From: JBGTFE01 sp036403235
Lineage (GTDB): Bacteria > Acidobacteriota > Blastocatellia > Pyrinomonadales > Pyrinomonadaceae
Assembly: GCA_036403235.1 (NCBI GenBank)
Contig: DASWRI010000017.1
Coordinates: 1 to 64,000 of the forward strand
Direction: 5' to 3'
Length of the DNA stretch: 64,000 nt
The position numbers and the translations under genes are program-made. Of this stretch, positions 8,554-18,400 are shown one piece after another; the first letter of the stretch is position 1; the number at the start of each line of letters is the position of its first letter. A model generated the notes under the pieces. The model was not told the origin of the DNA. It searched no databases and worked only from the letters and a program-made list of their open reading frames with translations.

Positions 8554-9882
8554 CTTTTTCAGTGCTCGCTCAATCGCGTTTCTAAAAGCTTCGACCGAAT
8601 TTGCGCGCACTTTGACGCCGTTGACGAAAATCGCCGGCGTACCGTTAATGCCGTAAATTTTGCCGTCGGCCATATCTTTGCGGACTTCGGCGGCAAATTT
8701 TTCATTGCCTAAGTCTAATTCAAATTGTCTCGGATTTAAACCTAAATCGGCGGCGTATTTTTTCAGCGACTCGGTGTCGAGCGCGTTTTGATTTTGATAC
8801 AAAAGCTCGATATATTCAAAAAATTTGCCCTGCGCGGCGGCGGCGTTCGCCGCGACGGCCGCGCGAAAGGCGTCGGCGTGAATCGTTTCGAGCGGAAAAT
8901 CGCGCACGACAAAACGAATTTTATCTTTGTATTCGGCGATAACTTTTTTCAGGACGGGATGCGCCGCGGCGCAGTGCGAGCATTGAAAATCCGAAAACAT
9001 AACGATTGTCACGGGCGCCGTCGGACTGCCCTGCGACGGGTCGTCGTCGGTCGAAATTTTCTGCACAAACGGCTCGGGCTCTTTGATTAAAAACTGCGTT
9101 TTGTATTTGGCTAAAAGATTTTTTTCAAACGCCGCCTTCAGCATTTGTCGCTCGTCTTCCGTATATTCGCGCATTTTGTCGGTGATTTCGCGCGCGAGAA
9201 TATCGCTCGGCGACGCGTTCGATGCGGCCGCTTCCGCTTCGAGAAGTTCGGCAAGGACAGTCGCTTTCAAATTTTCCGAAACGCGGTCGTAAGCTTCCGC
9301 TTCGAGCTCGTACAGCTCGCGCCGGTTCGCATTTTCAAAATCCTGAAACGTAATCGTTTTTGCGCCCGCCGTCGCCAGCGCGTCTGACGATTTCAGATTC
9401 GGCGCATTTATGTCTTTGACGGAAACAAATTTGTATTTGATTTTAAGCGCGCCGACAAACTGCTGCAAAGCTTTTTCCTCGGGCTCGCGGCGCAGAAAAG
9501 CGACAATCTGCGGGCGCATTTCCGAGAGCGACCGCCCGCCGATTGTGGTGCGGTTAGCGTCATAAATCGCCATAATCTGAGCGTCCGACGGCTCTGCAAC
9601 TTTCGCCGCAACTTCAATCTCGAAAAGTTTTTCGATTGAAATTCTTCGCGTTGTCGCTTCAAGCTCCAAAAGCGTGTTGCCGATTTGTTTTTCGAAAAGC
9701 TCCGTGCGTTTTTCGGCGAGTCGTTTCGGCAGGCCGAGCCACATCTCGCGCGCTTCGGGACTGAGGTCGGCGGCGAAGAAATTCTTTTTGGTCGTCGTCG
9801 CCAGTAAAAGCTCATCCGCTTTCTGAGCAGACAGGGAAAAGGTAAAAACGAGTAAACAAAAAAATGCTGTAATAAATTTCAT
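8551..9882 (-). CDS. DsbA-family thiol oxidoreductase with SurA-like N-domain
   Basis: A 443-residue exported protein. The signal peptide is MKFITAFFCLLVFTFSLSA; this ATG (9882) is chosen because a further upstream start would overlap the next gene. Residues about 20-270 are helical and resemble peptidyl-prolyl isomerase SurA/PpiC chaperone segments (AEPSDAQIMAIYDANR). The C-terminal part is a DsbA/DsbG thioredoxin fold with VTIVMFSDFQCSHCAAAHP (active-site CSHC) and the cis-proline loop INGTPAIFVNG. It likely forms or isomerises disulfides in the periplasm while holding unfolded clients. The role of the N-domain is inferred. Confidence 0.85.
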   Translation of the reverse strand: MKFITAFFCLLVFTFSLSAQKADELLLATTTKKNFFAADLSPEAREMWLGLPKRLAEKRTELFEKQIGNTLLELEATTRRISIEKLFEIEVAAKVAEPSDAQIMAIYDANRTTIGGRSLSEMRPQIVAFLRREPEEKALQQFVGALKIKYKFVSVKDINAPNLKSSDALATAGAKTITFQDFENANRRELYELEAEAYDRVSENLKATVLAELLEAEAAASNASPSDILAREITDKMREYTEDERQMLKAAFEKNLLAKYKTQFLIKEPEPFVQKISTDDDPSQGSPTAPVTIVMFSDFQCSHCAAAHPVLKKVIAEYKDKIRFVVRDFPLETIHADAFRAAVAANAAAAQGKFFEYIELLYQNQNALDTESLKKYAADLGLNPRQFELDLGNEKFAAEVRKDMADGKIYGINGTPAIFVNGVKVRANSVEAFRNAIERALKK

Positions 9883-9898
9883 AAAAGACTTTCTCTTT

Positions 9899-10864
9899 TT
9901 ACGCCGAGCGCGCGGAGATTTCATCGGTAAATTTTATCAAATCTTTCGGAACGCGGACGGCTTCCGCCTCGCCGGGCGCGCCGAAAATCTCCGCGTGAAA
10001 AATTTTCGCTAAGATTTCCACGCCGTCGACGACGCGCGGCGCGGGACGCGAAAAATAGGAAGTCGCGTCGAGCGCCCAGACTTCGCCGTTTTTTATCGCC
10101 GGAATCTCGCGCCAGCCCGGCGGGAAATGCGTGTTTTCCAGTTGCCGCAAAATGTCTTTCGCATAATAACCGCACGGAATCAGAACGAGAACCTCAGGTT
10201 TTGATTCGAAAATTTCGCGGTAAGTTGTCGTCACGCTTCGTTTGCCCGCTTCGCCTAAAATGCACTCTCCGCCGGCGATTTCCGTTTGCTCCGGCGTCCA
10301 GTGACCGGGCGCAAACGGCGGTTCGAGCCATTCGAGCATAAAAACGCGCGGCCAGTTTTTGATTGTTTCTGTCTGCTCGCGAACTTTATCCAAACGGTTT
10401 TGCAGATTTGCAACGACTTCCGCCGCTTTTTCCGATGTCCCGGTCAGCGTGCCGACGGTTTTTATATTTTCGAAAATATCCTCAATCGTGTTCGGCTCCA
10501 AAGAGACGACCTGCGCGCCCGCCGCATGGATGCGCGCCGCTTTTTCGACCGTTTTGTAAGAAACGGCGCAGACCTCGCAGAGCTCCTGCGTGATAATCAA
10601 ATCGGGATTCAGCCGTTCGAGCGCGTCGACGTCCAAATCGTAAATCGAGCCGTGACCGTCGAGCTGCGAGCGGACGGCGTGGTCGATTTCCGCGCTCGTC
10701 ATCGTTTCGTGCGAGATGCGGCTGGCCGTCAAACGCGGTCGGCCCGAAATATTCGGCGGAAAATCACATTCGTGCGTGATGCCGACTAAATTTTCTTCCA
10801 GTCCGAGCGCGCAGACGATTTCCGTTGCCGAAGGCAGAAGCGATACGATTTTCAGATTTGTCAT
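9899..10864 (-). CDS. BtuF-like cobalamin/metal-binding protein
   Basis: Belongs to the helical-backbone periplasmic-binding fold of BtuF/FecB-type proteins. The start (KIVSLLPSATEIVCALGLEE) and the core (LNPDLIITQELCEVCAVSY; EPNTIEDIFENIKTVG; GYYAKDILRQLE) are typical of proteins annotated 'cobalamin-binding protein'. There is no signal peptide or lipobox, so either it is cytosolic or export uses another signal. No ABC permease or ATPase gene is adjacent. The 321-residue length is normal. A B12 role is a family-level guess. The stop codon is 17 bp from the DsbA-like gene start, so the two may be cotranscribed. Confidence 0.8.
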   Translation of the reverse strand: MTNLKIVSLLPSATEIVCALGLEENLVGITHECDFPPNISGRPRLTASRISHETMTSAEIDHAVRSQLDGHGSIYDLDVDALERLNPDLIITQELCEVCAVSYKTVEKAARIHAAGAQVVSLEPNTIEDIFENIKTVGTLTGTSEKAAEVVANLQNRLDKVREQTETIKNWPRVFMLEWLEPPFAPGHWTPEQTEIAGGECILGEAGKRSVTTTYREIFESKPEVLVLIPCGYYAKDILRQLENTHFPPGWREIPAIKNGEVWALDATSYFSRPAPRVVDGVEILAKIFHAEIFGAPGEAEAVRVPKDLIKFTDEISARSA

Positions 10865-11206
10865 ATAAAATTTTTATTAAAACGACGCGGCTTTTAATTT
10901 TAGCTCACTTTATTTATTAAAAGGAATTGCCGCACCGTTTTTGAGAAAAACTCGGATAAATTATTAATAAACAAAAAACACTTGCATTAACAAACATTGT
11001 TTTGCTAAACTGAATTGGCAGATTTTTCGGAGAATCCGCTAACCCAACCTTCCACTCTAGATTTAATCCCCGATTAGAAACAATCAATTTTTAAAAAAGT
11101 GAGCGATTTTGCCGCATAAGCAAACGCGCGCTTTCAGAAACACGTTTCCGCCTGGATTCGACGGCGCATATTTTTATTTTTAATTGAGCTTAGAGGAGAA
11201 TTTCCT
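10865..11206. other. 342-bp gap before the surface-protein gene
   Basis: AT-rich, no ORF of note. A possible promoter for the downstream gene is TTGCAT at 10982-10987 and TAAACT at 11006-11011 with an 18-nt spacer, giving a leader of about 190 nt. The gene itself has a good AGAGGAG ribosome site just upstream of 11207. Nothing else convincing is seen. Confidence 0.35.
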
Positions 11207-14200
11207 ATGCAGGACAGATTTTTTGGAAAACAAAGAATTTTAGTTACATTTACTATTTTACTTGCTTTATCAGTTATATTTTCACAATTTGCAGGCATTA
11301 TCAGCGTGCAGGCGACGGGAACGATTACCGGTCGCGTTTTTCAGGACTTCAACGGAAACGGTACATACGACACGACCACGACAGTCACTAACAACGGTTT
11401 CGGCACGATTGCTGCCGCCATCGACCGCGGCGTTTCGGGCGTGACGGTTACGGCGTATGATTCGGCGGGCGTTTCGCGCGGAACGGCGACGACGGCGAGC
11501 GACGGAACATATACTTTAGCGGCCACCGGAACGGGCCCTTACCGCATCGAGTTTACGACACTTCCGTCGGGCTATTTCGCTTCGGCGCGAAGCACCGATT
11601 CGGTTACCGGCGGAACAGCGACCAACGCCGGCTCGACCGTTCAATTTGTCAATAACGGCACGACCGCCAACGTCAACCTCGCCGTCAATTATCCTGCGGA
11701 TTACTCGCAAAACAACCCGGAAGTCGTCGCCTCGCTTTATTCTTCGGGCGACCAGATTACCGGCGTCAACAACGGTCTGCCGGTTCTCGTCAGCTTTCCG
11801 TATGCGGCGGGCAGCACCGACACGTTGACGACGGCGACCGAAACTCTTTTCGACGCGCCGAGCGCAAATCCGCTCGCGCTGGCGGCAAACGAAGTCGGGA
11901 CGACATACGGTTTGGCTTACGCGCCGAAAAACCGTCTGATTTATTCGGCCGCGTTTTTCAAGCGGCACGCCGGGTTCGGTCCGGGCGGGCCGAACAGAAT
12001 CTACGTCGTCAGCCGTGCCGGAGACGGTTCGGTGTCAACTGCTTTTACGGTTCCGGGTACGGCGACCAATTCGCATAATACGGCGGATTACGCGCGCGAC
12101 AACGGAAATACTGGCTGGGACGCGGTCGGCAAAACTTCACTCGGCGGCATCGCTCTCTCGGAAGACGAAACGGTTTTGTATGCGATGAATCTCGCCAATC
12201 GCACGCTCTACGCGCTCAATCCTTCGACCGGCGCGCAAATCGCCGCGCAGGCCGCACCGACGAATCTGCCCGTTCCGAGCGGGACGTGCAACGCCAACGA
12301 CGCCAGACCTTTTGCCGTCAGCTATTATCGCGGCTCGCTTTACGTCGGAATGGTTTGCAGCGCCGAATCGACCGCGACCGTCGATACTTTCACCGATTCA
12401 AATTCGAACGGGAAATATGACGGCGGCGATTATTATATGGAAATGAACGGCACTGCCGGACGTCAGGCGGCGACCGAGCCTTATCTGGATTTGGACGGAA
12501 ACGGTTCATATACGGCGGGCGAAGCGTTTGTCGATAACGACGGAAACGGATTTTACAATCAGGGCGACGCGCGCCAGCTGCGCGCCTACGTTTATTCGGT
12601 TAATCCGACGACGCTCGCTTTCGGCGCATCGCCGGTTTTTCAGATGCCGCTTAATTATCGGCGCGGCGTCGTCACGCACACGACCGGCGCGTTCGGCATC
12701 TGGCGACCGTGGTCGAACGTTTATCGCGACGCGGGCGAAGGCGCGTTTCGCACCGTTTACTCGCAGCCGATGCTGACCGACATCGCGTTTGACAACGGAA
12801 ACTTGATTTTAGGACTGCGCGACCGTATCGGCGACCAAGTCGGAAACGGCGCTCTCTCGAATCCGAACGACGCGAGCAACACGAATTTTTACCAGCCGCG
12901 CACGGGCGGCGACATTATCCGCGCCTGCGGAACGGTCGGCGCGTGGACGGTCGAAGCAAACGGGCGCTGCGGCGGCACGGGAACGTCGCCGCAAAACGAC
13001 AGCGAAGGTCCGGGCGGCGGCGAATTTTATTACGGCGACTCATATGATTTGCAGGACTCGTATCTTTCGCCCGCGACGACCTTTAACGGAAAAGGCGGCA
13101 ATCACGACGATACGGGCTCGGGCGGCATCGAGCAGCTGCCGGGCGCGCCCGACGTGATGATGACGAATTTCGACCCGATTCCGAACATCGTCAATATGAC
13201 GCACGACGGCGGCGTTCGCTGGATGAACAACACGACCGGAAATTTCACGAAAGCTTATCGCTTGTATGACGGGAACGGAAACGACACGACCGTTTTCGGT
13301 AAAGCGGGCGGCGTCGGCGGAAGCCTGGTCATTCTGCCCGACCCCGCGCCGCTCGAGCTCGGCAATCGCGTCTGGCGCGACACCGACAACGACGGCGTGC
13401 AGGGTGCGGGCGAAAGCGGCATCGCAAACGTCACGGTTCGGCTCTACAATGCGAGCAATACGCTCGTCGGAACGGCCGTCACGGACGCGAGCGGCGAATA
13501 TTATTTTGTCGGCTCGACCGTCGCCGATTCGAATTTGACCGACAATATCGGGCAAATAAACGGCGGCATCTCATACAATTCGACTTATCAAATCCGTCTC
13601 GACCTCGCGGCCAATTATACGGGAGCAGGCCCTCTGACCGGACTTCTGACGACGACGCGCGACGTTGCGACGCAGGCGGGATTCGCCGACGGCAGCGATT
13701 CGGACGCTTCGGTGGTTGCCAATCCGACCAATTCGCCGGCCGGAAATTATCCGGTAATTACTGTTACGACTGGAAATCCGGGCGACAACAATCACAATCT
13801 CGACATCGGTTTTGCTTCGAGCGCGACTTACAGTCTCGGCAACCGCGTCTGGTTCGACACCGACAACGACGGCCAGATTGACGCTGGCGAAGTCGGAATT
13901 TCGGGTGTTTCGGTTAGTCTTTTTCTGGACGCCAACGCCGACGGAACGCCGGACACGCCGGCCACCGCCGCGGCAACGATGACGACGGACGCGAGCGGCT
14001 ATTATCGCTTCGATACGCTGGCCGCCGGAAATTACGTCGTTCGCATAAATTCTTCAAATTTTGCCAACGCTGCGGTTTTGGGCGGTTATCAAAACACCGC
14101 CGGAAGCAGCAATGCCGATTTGGATTCGACTTCGGTCGCCGGACAAAACGGCGAGAACGGAATCAATCCGGCGGGCGCGGCAAATTCGGTTCAGACGAGC

Positions 14201-17200
14201 GGAATCTTGTCGGGCACGATTAATCTCGGCGCGCCGGGCGAACCGACCGCCGAGGCCGACGTCCAGGTGTCGGGACAGGGCGCAATCGACCCGGCGGCCA
14301 ATATGACCGTCGATTTCGGTTTCTACCGCGCGTGTCTTTCGGGAACTGTCTGGAACGATAACGGCGCGGGCGCAAACAATAACAACGGTATTTTGAACGT
14401 CGGCGAAAATCCGCTTCGCTTTATCAGAGTTCAATTATACGATTCGACAAACGCCCAGATTTTAGTCGGAACCGACGGAATTTTGGGAACTTCCGACGAC
14501 AATGCAAACGGAATGCTGACAAACGCGAGCGGAAATTACAATTTCTGCAGCCTGCCGCCGGGGCAGTATCGCGTGGTCGTTACGCCGAACGGCGGAACTT
14601 CGAGCACGCCGACCTCGAACACGCCGGACAACAACATCGACAACGATGACAACGGTTTTCCGGGCACGGCTCCGTTTACCGGAAAAGTCACGAGCGGGCT
14701 GGTGACAATCACGCCCGGCAGCACCGGCACTTTGAATAACAATACGGTGACCAACAGCAGCGCGCTGACTTCGAATCCGACGGTCGATTTCGGCTTTGTC
14801 GTTGCTCCGACCGCCGTCAAGCTCGAAGATTTCGAAGCTTACACCGACGGCAGCAACGTCGCGCTGAAATGGGCGACGGGCGGCGAAGCCGGAAATTTAG
14901 GCTTTAACGTCTATCGCGAAACAAACGGCAAACGCGAGCTTTTAAACGCCGCGCCGATTGCCGGAAGTGCTCTGCGTTCGAGCGTCGAGCTGCAGGCGAG
15001 CGGCGAAAGCTACTCGTGGAACGACGATGAGCCGGAACTGAACGCCGCGTATTATCTCGAAGACATCGACATCGACGGCACGACCACTCTGCACGGCCCG
15101 ATTACGCCGCAGTTTAAGGTTTTCGTCAACCGCTTCGAGCGCAAATCGGCACTTCTTTCGGATTTGACAAGGCCTGAAAGGAATTCAGCCGAAAGAGAAT
15201 TCGTTCGCGGAGTCAAATCCGAAAATCTCGTTTTCAACCGTTTGAGCCAGTGGCAGATTGCCGGACAAAACGGCGTGAAAATTACGGTCAATCACGACGG
15301 CTGGTATCGCGTTTCGGCGGAGCAGTTACAGGCGGCGGGCTTTGACGTAAACTCAAACCGCAGCACGTGGCAGTTGTTTGCAAACGCGTCGGAAGTTCCT
15401 TTGAAAGTCGGCGACGACGGCGCAATCGAATTTTTCGGGCGCGGCGTCGATACGCCGGCAACCGATAAACAGGTCTATTACCTGATTGCCGGCAAAGGCG
15501 CGGGCCTGCGCGTCGCGGAAGTCAAAGGCGGAAACGCCGGCGAAAATCCGGCGCAAAGCTACGCGGTGACCGTCCAGCGCAAAGACCGTTCGCTTTACGT
15601 TTCGTCTATTTTGAACGGCGACGCGGAAAACTGGTTCGGCGCGATTATCAATCGCAACGGGCAGACGGCGCAGAGTTTATCGGTCAGCAAGCTCGACGCC
15701 GGTGGACAGGCGCATCTCGCCGTTAAGCTCCAGGGCTTGACGACGGGCGAGCATCTCGTCAACGTCAAATTCAACGACGTCGACCTCGGTGCAGTCAGTC
15801 TGAACAATCAGGAAAACCGCCAGTTTGAATTTGATTTGCCCGCGGATTCGGTTATCGAAGGCGCAAACAGCATCAAATTGCAGTCGGTCGGAACGGGCAA
15901 CGACGTAAATCTGGTCGATACCGTCAGCCTGACGTATCAGAGACGCTTCGAAGCCGCAGACGATAAAATCAGATTTAGCGTCGCGGCCGGACAAACGGCG
16001 AGAATCGGCGGATTTACCACCGGAAAAATCAATGTTTACGAAGTTCAGCGCGGCCGGGTCGCCCGCCAGGTTTCGGTCGATTACGACGAAACGGACGCTG
16101 GTTACGGCTTCGGCCTCGGCGCGGCGAGTTACGACCGTGAATTTATCGCTCTGCCCGTTTCGCAGTCCGAACAGGCGTCGGCGGTCGAAAGAAACTTGCC
16201 TTCAAACTGGAACAGTCCGGCCAATAAAGCCGATTTCATCATCATCGCGCCCGCCGTTTTTCAGACGCAGGCCACGAGTCTTGCGGAAATGCGGCAAAAT
16301 CAGGGCTTGAGAACGCAGGTTGTTTTGGCCGAAGACGTTGCCGACGAGTTCGGCGCGGGCGTTTTGACGACTGACGCGCTCAAGCAGTTTCTGCAAAACG
16401 CGACGACCAACTGGCGTCTCAAACCGCAATACGTTTTGCTCTTCGGCGATTCGAGCTACGACGCGCGCAATTATCTGCCGCAGGCGAGCCGCAATCTGAT
16501 ACCGACGCGTCTCATCGACACGGCGAGTATGGAAACGTCGAGCGACGCGTGGCTGGCGGATTTTAACGGCGACGGCGTGGAAGACATCGCGCTCGGAAGA
16601 TTGCCCGCATCGAATGAACTGGAAGCAAATATGATGATTGCCAAACTCGTTCGCTACGACAATCAATCAAAACGCTCGGAAAAATCGAGCGTGATGGTTG
16701 CCGACCGCGGATTCGAAGGCTTTAGCGAAGCTCTGCAGACAAATCTGCCGGGCGACGTCCGGGCGACTCGAATCGACCGTTCGGAATTGACCGACGCCGA
16801 AACGCGCTCGCAAATTCTGAGCGCGCTGAACGATAATCCGATGCTCGTCACATACACCGGACACGGTTCGACCGGCGTTTGGTCAAGCACGACGATTTTC
16901 AGCTACGCCGACGCGGCACATCTGAATAATTCCGAGCTCGGCTTTTTTATGCTGATGACCTGTATGAACGGTTTTACGCATAATCCGACGGGCGATTCGC
17001 TGGCGGAAGCCGTCCTCAAGGCCGAAAACGGCGCGGCCGACGTCTGGGCGTCTTCGGGCATCACGACCGCCGACGTGCAGTCACAGATGAGCCAAACCGC
17101 AACGCGGCTTATCTTCGGCGGGAAAAACAGCGGACTTCGCGTCGGCGACATTACGCGCCAGGCGAAGCTTTCGACGACCGATAGTGACGCTCGCCGGACG

Positions 17201-17239
17201 TGGCAGCTTATCGGCGACCCGACCGTTTTCGTTAAATAA
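11207..17239 (+). CDS. Giant surface protein: SdrD-B-like domains plus C25 protease
   Basis: A 2010-residue exported protein. The signal peptide ends near residue 36. SdrD-B-like/prealbumin-like domains begin near residues 37 (TGRVFQDFNGNGTYD), 720 (LGNRVWRDTDNDGVQ), 876 (LGNRVWFDTDNDGQ) and 1042 (LSGTVWNDNGAG). Residues about 170-700 look like a propeller with Ca-loop-like inserts (DSNSNGKYDGGD, DNDGNGFYNQGD). A fibronectin-like segment follows near 1207. The C-terminus from about 1665 is a peptidase C25 (gingipain) domain with His1886 in TYTGHGSTG and Cys1919 in LMTCMNGFTH as the catalytic dyad. No sorting signal follows the protease domain (it ends QLIGDPTVFVK). It is probably a cell-surface or secreted cysteine protease. 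It stands alone as a transcription unit with its own terminator. Confidence 0.85.
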   Translation: MQDRFFGKQRILVTFTILLALSVIFSQFAGIISVQATGTITGRVFQDFNGNGTYDTTTTVTNNGFGTIAAAIDRGVSGVTVTAYDSAGVSRGTATTASDGTYTLAATGTGPYRIEFTTLPSGYFASARSTDSVTGGTATNAGSTVQFVNNGTTANVNLAVNYPADYSQNNPEVVASLYSSGDQITGVNNGLPVLVSFPYAAGSTDTLTTATETLFDAPSANPLALAANEVGTTYGLAYAPKNRLIYSAAFFKRHAGFGPGGPNRIYVVSRAGDGSVSTAFTVPGTATNSHNTADYARDNGNTGWDAVGKTSLGGIALSEDETVLYAMNLANRTLYALNPSTGAQIAAQAAPTNLPVPSGTCNANDARPFAVSYYRGSLYVGMVCSAESTATVDTFTDSNSNGKYDGGDYYMEMNGTAGRQAATEPYLDLDGNGSYTAGEAFVDNDGNGFYNQGDARQLRAYVYSVNPTTLAFGASPVFQMPLNYRRGVVTHTTGAFGIWRPWSNVYRDAGEGAFRTVYSQPMLTDIAFDNGNLILGLRDRIGDQVGNGALSNPNDASNTNFYQPRTGGDIIRACGTVGAWTVEANGRCGGTGTSPQNDSEGPGGGEFYYGDSYDLQDSYLSPATTFNGKGGNHDDTGSGGIEQLPGAPDVMMTNFDPIPNIVNMTHDGGVRWMNNTTGNFTKAYRLYDGNGNDTTVFGKAGGVGGSLVILPDPAPLELGNRVWRDTDNDGVQGAGESGIANVTVRLYNASNTLVGTAVTDASGEYYFVGSTVADSNLTDNIGQINGGISYNSTYQIRLDLAANYTGAGPLTGLLTTTRDVATQAGFADGSDSDASVVANPTNSPAGNYPVITVTTGNPGDNNHNLDIGFASSATYSLGNRVWFDTDNDGQIDAGEVGISGVSVSLFLDANADGTPDTPATAAATMTTDASGYYRFDTLAAGNYVVRINSSNFANAAVLGGYQNTAGSSNADLDSTSVAGQNGENGINPAGAANSVQTSGILSGTINLGAPGEPTAEADVQVSGQGAIDPAANMTVDFGFYRACLSGTVWNDNGAGANNNNGILNVGENPLRFIRVQLYDSTNAQILVGTDGILGTSDDNANGMLTNASGNYNFCSLPPGQYRVVVTPNGGTSSTPTSNTPDNNIDNDDNGFPGTAPFTGKVTSGLVTITPGSTGTLNNNTVTNSSALTSNPTVDFGFVVAPTAVKLEDFEAYTDGSNVALKWATGGEAGNLGFNVYRETNGKRELLNAAPIAGSALRSSVELQASGESYSWNDDEPELNAAYYLEDIDIDGTTTLHGPITPQFKVFVNRFERKSALLSDLTRPERNSAEREFVRGVKSENLVFNRLSQWQIAGQNGVKITVNHDGWYRVSAEQLQAAGFDVNSNRSTWQLFANASEVPLKVGDDGAIEFFGRGVDTPATDKQVYYLIAGKGAGLRVAEVKGGNAGENPAQSYAVTVQRKDRSLYVSSILNGDAENWFGAIINRNGQTAQSLSVSKLDAGGQAHLAVKLQGLTTGEHLVNVKFNDVDLGAVSLNNQENRQFEFDLPADSVIEGANSIKLQSVGTGNDVNLVDTVSLTYQRRFEAADDKIRFSVAAGQTARIGGFTTGKINVYEVQRGRVARQVSVDYDETDAGYGFGLGAASYDREFIALPVSQSEQASAVERNLPSNWNSPANKADFIIIAPAVFQTQATSLAEMRQNQGLRTQVVLAEDVADEFGAGVLTTDALKQFLQNATTNWRLKPQYVLLFGDSSYDARNYLPQASRNLIPTRLIDTASMETSSDAWLADFNGDGVEDIALGRLPASNELEANMMIAKLVRYDNQSKRSEKSSVMVADRGFEGFSEALQTNLPGDVRATRIDRSELTDAETRSQILSALNDNPMLVTYTGHGSTGVWSSTTIFSYADAAHLNNSELGFFMLMTCMNGFTHNPTGDSLAEAVLKAENGAADVWASSGITTADVQSQMSQTATRLIFGGKNSGLRVGDITRQAKLSTTDSDARRTWQLIGDPTVFVK

Positions 17240-17263
17240 AATTTAGCGAAAACCTTTAACCCG

Positions 17264-17302
17264 AAAAGAGCGGAAATCCTTAAGGGAAATCCGCTCTTTT
17301 TT
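17264..17302 (+). terminator. Intrinsic terminator of the surface-protein gene
   Basis: AAAAGAGCGG (17264-17273) pairs perfectly with CCGCTCTTTT (17291-17300), followed by TT. It lies 25 bp after the stop codon at 17239. Confidence 0.85.
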
Positions 17303-17344
17303 GTTTTTTGAATTAGTTGTTAAAATCAAAAACGAGGAGTTTTT

Positions 17345-17704
17345 ATGGCAGAAGAAAATTTTCGGTTTGCGGGAACGGTCGACCATCTGGCGTTAAAGTG
17401 CGTCGACTTGCAGAAATCGGTTGACGAATACAAACGGCTCGGCTTCGAGGTCGAGACGATTTACGAAGACTGGGCGATGATGCGCGACTCGAAAGGCTTC
17501 GGCATCGCGCTGCTGCCGCCCGACTCGCGTCACCCGCCGCATATCGGAATGCGCGTCGAAACTCTCGAAGAGCTCGAAAAAGCGGCTGAAAAAGAAGGCC
17601 GCCCGCTAAAAGAGCATCGCGACCGAACCGTCTCGTTCTACACCAGAGGCGTCGACGGAAACGCGGTCGAGCTGATTTATTACCCGCCGGATTTTAAAGG
17701 CTGA
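17345..17704 (+). CDS. VOC (glyoxalase/dioxygenase fold) protein
   Basis: A 119-residue single-unit VOC protein. The start TVDHLALKCVDLQKSVDEYK gives the first metal-ligand-type His, HIGMRVETLEE the second, and NAVELIYYPPD the closing Glu. These three positions match the metal site of glyoxalase I and related enzymes. The substrate cannot be told from sequence. GAGGAG directly before the ATG is the ribosome site. The next gene follows after a repeat hairpin. Confidence 0.85.
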   Translation: MAEENFRFAGTVDHLALKCVDLQKSVDEYKRLGFEVETIYEDWAMMRDSKGFGIALLPPDSRHPPHIGMRVETLEELEKAAEKEGRPLKEHRDRTVSFYTRGVDGNAVELIYYPPDFKG

Positions 17705-17708
17705 TTGA

Positions 17709-17771
17709 ACCACAGAAACGCAAAGGCACAGAGAAAAGAAAAAACAATTAAAATCTCTGTGTCTCTGTGGT
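17709..17771. repeat. CACAGAG-type hairpin before the glycosylase gene
   Basis: ACCACAGAAACGCAAAGG-CACAGAGA (17709-17734) is inverted relative to TCTCTGTGTCTCTGTGGT (17754-17771). Related elements lie at 23086-23220 and 25736-25785, each ending with GTGGTGAAAA shortly before a plus-strand start codon. Confidence 0.8.
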
Positions 17772-17781
17772 GAAAATTCTT

Positions 17782-18399
17782 ATGAAAAAACTGCCGCGCG
17801 AGTTTTATCTGCACCCCGACACGCTCGAAATCGCAAAAGATTTGCTCGGAAAATTGCTGGTCGTGCCGAATGCGGCGGGCGAAAGAGTTTCGGGAATGAT
17901 TGTCGAGACGGAAGCCTATCTCGGCGCAATCGACAAAGCCGCGCATTCTTACAAAAATCGACGTACGCCGCGCACCGAGACGATGTTCGCCGAGGGCGGA
18001 ACGGCTTATATTTTTTTTATCTACGGGATGTATTTTCAATTTAACGTCGTCGTCGGTAAAGTGGACACGCCGCACGCCGTTTTGATTCGCGCCGTCGAGC
18101 CAATCGAGAAAATCGAAACGATGCGCGAGAGGCGGCTCGCCAAAAATCCGAATTCAAAAATAATCGACAAAAATCTGACGTCCGGGCCGGGAAAGCTCTG
18201 TATCGCGCTCGGAATCGATAAAAGTTTTAATAACGCGGATTTGCTCGGGGAAAAAGTCTGGCTGGAAGCTTTTAATACATTTTCCACAGACCAAATCGTC
18301 TGTGGAAAACGCATCGGCATCGATTATGCCGAGGAATACGCCGAAAAATCGTGGCGTTTCTGGGTAAAAGATAATCCGTATGTCAGCCGTCTGAAATAA
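17782..18399 (+). CDS. mpg: DNA-3-methyladenine glycosylase (AAG/MPG family)
   Basis: Removes alkylated purines such as 3-methyladenine to start base-excision repair. The family signature is clear: LAKDLLGK-type start (IAKDLLGKLLVVPN), IVETEAYLGAIDKAAHSY with catalytic Glu in ETEAY, RTPRTETMF, AYIFFIYGMYFQFNVV with the intercalating Tyr, AVLIRAVEPI, and LTSGPGKLCIALGI. The ATG at 17782 is chosen over a GTG in the upstream repeat because it starts at the conserved MKKLPREFY. At 205 residues the length is normal. Single gene, no repair neighbours. Confidence 0.93.
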   Translation: MKKLPREFYLHPDTLEIAKDLLGKLLVVPNAAGERVSGMIVETEAYLGAIDKAAHSYKNRRTPRTETMFAEGGTAYIFFIYGMYFQFNVVVGKVDTPHAVLIRAVEPIEKIETMRERRLAKNPNSKIIDKNLTSGPGKLCIALGIDKSFNNADLLGEKVWLEAFNTFSTDQIVCGKRIGIDYAEEYAEKSWRFWVKDNPYVSRLK

Positions 18400-18400
18400 T

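Noticed and set aside
11152..11164. CTGGATTCGACGG, a 13-nt match to the start of tmRNA.
   Set aside because: No tag-peptide reading frame, pseudoknots or tRNA-like 3' end follow; the next base pairs lead into the surface-protein gene.
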